Source: Gammaproteobacteria bacterium (GTDB taxonomy: Bacteria > Pseudomonadota > Gammaproteobacteria > DRJJ01). Taken from it: 15,288 bases of DNA. The notes under the pieces are model-generated. The model made no database searches and was not told the origin of the DNA. It saw nothing but the letters and a program-made list of their open reading frames with translations. Location of the stretch: the NCBI GenBank assembly GCA_011052255.1, contig DRJJ01000003.1, forward strand, positions 1-15,288. Reading direction: 5' to 3'. Shown here piece after piece: positions 13,185-15,288 of this stretch; position 1 is the stretch's first letter; each line of letters opens with the position of its first letter. The position numbers were made by a program, and so were the translations under genes.

Positions 13185-13637
13185 ATGGACGAGCACGAAT
13201 ACCGGGAGCTTTATCATTCGATTAACAGTAATCGCTGTGTATTCGAAAAGGCGCTACTCACAAGGCGCTTTGGCTGTAGCCAGGTTGCCCGTATTAATAT
13301 TGGCGACCGTGAAGCGGCTGGCTGCTCCAATCCTGCTGCAGTAGAGGTCTGTGCTGAATTGCTGGACCAGATGCATAACAAGGCCACTTTTGCACTAGGC
13401 ATGAAACATGTAAACGGGCCTTTGCCACACGCGCGTGAGATGAAGGTACAGTGCGGCGGACTATTGGGTCTTGAGGCTATTATCTACGAAACCGATTCAC
13501 CTGAGGGTACAGCCGATATTTTTGGCCTGATTGCCAAATCGATTCGGGAATATGAAGAAATAAGCCAGCTACCTTATTCGAAGTTGATGCAACATATTGC
13601 TCATTACGAGGGCAGGCCGCGACGCAAACGCGATTAG
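13185..13637 (+). CDS. Cysteine-containing soluble protein, unknown function
   Basis: A 150-residue protein without signal peptide or membrane segment. It has five cysteines (C18, C31, C47, C56, C90), four of them in the first 56 residues. Most sit next to Gly or Ser (FGCSQ, AGCSNP, QCGGLLG), as in iron-sulfur or zinc sites. The C-terminal third is helical and ends in a basic RPRRKRD. I do not recognise the family. GGAA eight bases before the ATG at 13185 supports the start. It is convergent with the thioredoxin-like gene (25 bases apart), so a redox link is possible but not shown. Confidence 0.7.
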   Translation: MDEHEYRELYHSINSNRCVFEKALLTRRFGCSQVARINIGDREAAGCSNPAAVEVCAELLDQMHNKATFALGMKHVNGPLPHAREMKVQCGGLLGLEAIIYETDSPEGTADIFGLIAKSIREYEEISQLPYSKLMQHIAHYEGRPRRKRD

Positions 13638-13662
13638 CCAACAATCAAGTGCCTGAAACGGC

Positions 13663-14208
13663 TTACCAGAGCCAGAGCCCTGCCATCCATAAGCGCAAAC
13701 GCAAGCCCCAACCACTGGTGTAACCCACCTCCGAGAAGCGTATCACTCCGTCCTGGTCAACAATAAAACTGGCCGGTACTCCACGTATCCTGAATTGGCT
13801 AGATAGACTACCGTCTTCATCATTTAGTACCAGCCAGCTGTAACCGCGTTGTTTCAGGTAATCACTCACATCTTCATCATCACCAGATTGCATCGCGATT
13901 GTGATAACACGATTGTTCTCATTGATACGATTAATGCTGTCTTCTTCCAGCCTGCAAATTCGACACCAGCTGGCCCAGATATGTATCAGGTAAGGTTCGC
14001 CGCGCCAGTTTGCGGTATTGATCGGCTGCATATTCATAATATTGATTCCCGTCAGCACTGGCGCCGGACCACTGATAACGTCGCGCTGCATAAACCAGCG
14101 CACCACTAATAACACCAGTAACAGTGCAAGTAAGTTAATAACTAACTGCCGAATACGGAATTTTTTGCGTAGTTTAACAGGTGAATTATCAGGAGGTGTT
14201 TCAGTCAT
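13663..14208 (-). CDS. Membrane-anchored thioredoxin-like disulfide oxidoreductase (ScsD/TlpA type)
   Basis: A 181-residue protein. One N-terminal membrane segment (about 20-38, LVINLLALLLVLLVVRWF) with basic residues before it anchors it with the C-terminal domain in the periplasm. The thioredoxin fold carries the active site WCRIC (C82 and C85, in IHIWASWCRICR) and the cis-proline loop GVPASF (P145). Its length and single anchor resemble ScsD and TlpA-like suppressor or thiol-reductase proteins rather than cytochrome-maturation DsbE, which has the active site WC[EP][PT]C. No dsbD or ccm genes are in view. The ATG at 14208 has little Shine-Dalgarno signal. Divergent from the 53-residue membrane peptide gene. 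Confidence 0.85.
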   Translation of the reverse strand: MTETPPDNSPVKLRKKFRIRQLVINLLALLLVLLVVRWFMQRDVISGPAPVLTGINIMNMQPINTANWRGEPYLIHIWASWCRICRLEEDSINRINENNRVITIAMQSGDDEDVSDYLKQRGYSWLVLNDEDGSLSSQFRIRGVPASFIVDQDGVIRFSEVGYTSGWGLRLRLWMAGLWLW

Positions 14209-14290
14209 ACTTGCGTAACCAGACAGGGTGTATTTTCGTTGTTATACAAACTTTCACTTAGATTAGCCCAGAGCTCCATACGTACAATAT

Positions 14291-14319
14291 ATTATCGACA
14301 CACAATTTGTGGTAGACAA
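14291..14319 (-). promoter_or_regulatory. Candidate promoter of the thioredoxin-like gene
   Basis: On the minus strand TTGTCT (14319-14314), a 17-base spacer, then GATAAT (14296-14291). The spacing is ideal and the -10 matches five of six. The spacer contains the left half of the inverted repeat at 14299-14333. Confidence 0.5.
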
Positions 14320-14333
14320 ATCCAGATTGTGTG
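14299..14333. promoter_or_regulatory. Interrupted palindrome in the divergent promoter region
   Basis: CACACA-ATTTGT (14299-14310) pairs with ACAAAT (14316-14321) and, after a 6-base bulge, TGTGTG (14328-14333), with a 5-base loop GGTAG. The outer arms alone read CACACAAT...ATTGTGTG. It overlaps the candidate promoter of the thioredoxin-like gene and lies just upstream of TATAGT (14339-14344) facing the 53-residue gene. It could be an operator controlling both. Confidence 0.5.
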
Positions 14334-14381
14334 GTACATATAGTGCCATTACATTAAGGCTATCTCTAAGGAACCTTAACC

Positions 14382-14543
14382 ATGTTGCCAAAAACACTGT
14401 ATGAATCCAAACCGCTATTGTTCGGTTTTGGCGGGATCATTGTAGCGGGGCTGGTCGATAGTTCACTGGCATGGGCCGCTGCGAGCCTGTTATGGATTGC
14501 GTCAATGTTCATACTATACAAACGCTATAAGGCGCGCGAATAA
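14382..14543 (+). CDS. 53-residue membrane peptide
   Basis: A short gene of 54 codons ending in TAA at 14541-14543. The translation starts MLPKTLYESKP, then has a hydrophobic run of about 35 residues (LLFGFGGIIVAGLV, SSLAWAAASLLWIASMFILY), long enough for one or two membrane helices, and ends in basic KRYKARE. AAGGA at 14368-14372 sits 9 bases before the ATG, and a strong terminator follows 14 bases after the stop, so this looks like a complete transcription unit. Function unknown; the basic C-terminus suggests it faces the cytoplasm. Confidence 0.72.
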   Translation: MLPKTLYESKPLLFGFGGIIVAGLVDSSLAWAAASLLWIASMFILYKRYKARE

Positions 14544-14557
14544 ATATTTACCCATAC

Positions 14558-14590
14558 AAAAAAAGCCCGCGACTATCGCGGGCTTTTTTA
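14558..14590. terminator. Strong bidirectional intrinsic terminator
   Basis: AAAAAAGCCCGCG and CGCGGGCTTTTTT form a 13-bp stem (7 GC-rich pairs extended by A-T pairs) with a 5-base loop ACTAT (14572-14576). A T-run follows on either strand. It ends the 53-residue gene on the plus strand and the DUF5666-like gene on the minus strand. Confidence 0.92.
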
Positions 14591-14615
14591 ATGGCATAAA
14601 TAAAACAATCTTCCA

Positions 14616-15288
14616 TTATTCCGGCTCGACCTCATTGGCAATACCGTCTGCGGATACATCGTCTTCAATCTTTACCGTATCGCCCGCAATCAGGTTCGCA
14701 AAGAACTGGCTATTTGATTGCGACTGCTCGTTCTGGTCTGAAAAATTGGTTGTGATATCCAAAACATATTGAATACCCAGTACCGTTATGGTGCCTCCAC
14801 CACTTAGCGGCCCATCAACCGGACCTTGTATCAAGTCATTATCCAGGCTGTTTCGTTTCACCTGCGATGCAATCACGTTATCTGCACTGTCCTGATAACC
14901 TTCTATTTCGAGAAAAGCTACTCCTGCAACGATTCCTGATAATGTTAATCCATCCTTGAAACTGGTCTTGTTATCGACCAGTACCGGCACCGTGCCTGTA
15001 TAATAACCCATCGTGATGGTGCTGCCCGAAACATCGGAAACCGTGGCATGCAATATGATTTTGCCACTGCGCGCCTCGACATCTGTAGCCACCAATATAC
15101 CATTAACAATGTCGCCCTCGACCTCGATCTTGACGCCATTGGCCAGCACCAGGTTAGAGGGCTCAAGGCTGGCACTGGATGCATCCACTAACTGACCGGC
15201 CACCTTGAAACTGCTGAGGCCGCCATACTCGGTAACAATCCCTTCCAGACTCACGCCATTAAGGTCACTACCCAGACCATCGTCATCC
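14616..15288 (-). CDS. DUF5666-like protein, N-terminus beyond the window
   Basis: The frame is open to the right edge, so only the C-terminal 223 or so residues are seen. The sequence has at least two copies of a beta-rich module: SLEGIVTEYGGLSSFKVAGQ ... LANGVKIEVEGDIVNGILVATDVEAR, then ILHATVSDVSGSTITMGYYTG ... LEIEGYQDSADNVIASQVKR. This alternation of 'G.V' start, 'anG..veVeG' and 'l.A..v...' strands is typical of DUF5666 repeats, found in exported proteins of gammaproteobacteria. A third partial module ends the protein. The visible part is acidic with few cysteines or none, as for a secreted or cell-surface protein. Function is unknown. It ends before the strong terminator at 14558-14590. 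Confidence 0.75.
   Translation of the reverse strand, partial: DDDGLGSDLNGVSLEGIVTEYGGLSSFKVAGQLVDASSASLEPSNLVLANGVKIEVEGDIVNGILVATDVEARSGKIILHATVSDVSGSTITMGYYTGTVPVLVDNKTSFKDGLTLSGIVAGVAFLEIEGYQDSADNVIASQVKRNSLDNDLIQGPVDGPLSGGGTITVLGIQYVLDITTNFSDQNEQSQSNSQFFANLIAGDTVKIEDDVSADGIANEVEPE

Overview
The window reads as ordinary chromosome from a free-living gammaproteobacterium. The gene families (Rsd/AlgQ, DbpA, two-domain MazG, a PhoP/PhoQ-type pair with a PepSY protein, an ScsD/TlpA-type thioredoxin, HDOD and PilZ proteins) and the roughly even base composition fit a gammaproteobacterium, possibly a sulfur-oxidising or other chemolithotrophic lineage. That last point is inference from gene style, not proof. 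I see no tRNA, rRNA, CRISPR array, transposase, integrase or phage gene.

Layout. 1-85: probable tail of a plus-strand gene. 105-551 (minus): PilZ protein, divergent from an HDOD-GAF protein (836-2383, plus). 2542-3510 (minus): a thiol-dioxygenase-like cupin preceded by a small membrane peptide, divergent from a Crp-type regulator (3740-4462, plus). 4552-6328 (minus): the DEAD-box helicase DbpA and a cold-shock protein with a strong promoter and a long leader, separated by two tandem hairpins. 6598-6909 (minus): a small monooxygenase-like barrel protein. 7128-7934 (minus): MazG, flanked on both sides by a CCCTCTC/GAGAGGG hairpin repeat. 8076-11109 (minus): histidine kinase, response regulator, PepSY protein and glycine-zipper envelope protein. 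11380-11865 (plus): Rsd, the anti-sigma-70 factor. Then follow small proteins of unknown function (11884-12180 minus, 12382-12600 plus), a secreted Gly/His repeat protein (12639-13070 minus), a cysteine-rich unknown protein (13185-13637 plus), a membrane-anchored thioredoxin-like protein (13663-14208 minus), a 53-residue membrane peptide (14382-14543 plus), a strong bidirectional terminator, and the C-terminal part of a DUF5666-like protein running off the right edge (minus).

How the genes relate. Three themes recur: envelope and signal sensing (PilZ, HDOD-GAF, the PepSY/response-regulator/kinase operon, the glycine-zipper protein); thiol and redox chemistry (cupin, thioredoxin-like protein, cysteine-rich unknown); and growth or stress adjustment (cold-shock protein, DbpA, MazG, Rsd). 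The best leads are in detail rather than in a new multi-gene system. They are a cupin with glutamine where the third iron-binding histidine is expected, next to a Crp-like gene with a TGTGA/TCACA site between them; palindromes placed like operators in front of rsd and between the thioredoxin-like gene and the 53-residue gene; a cspA-like leader; and a five-cysteine orphan protein. I did not find convincing evidence of a previously undescribed multi-gene system.
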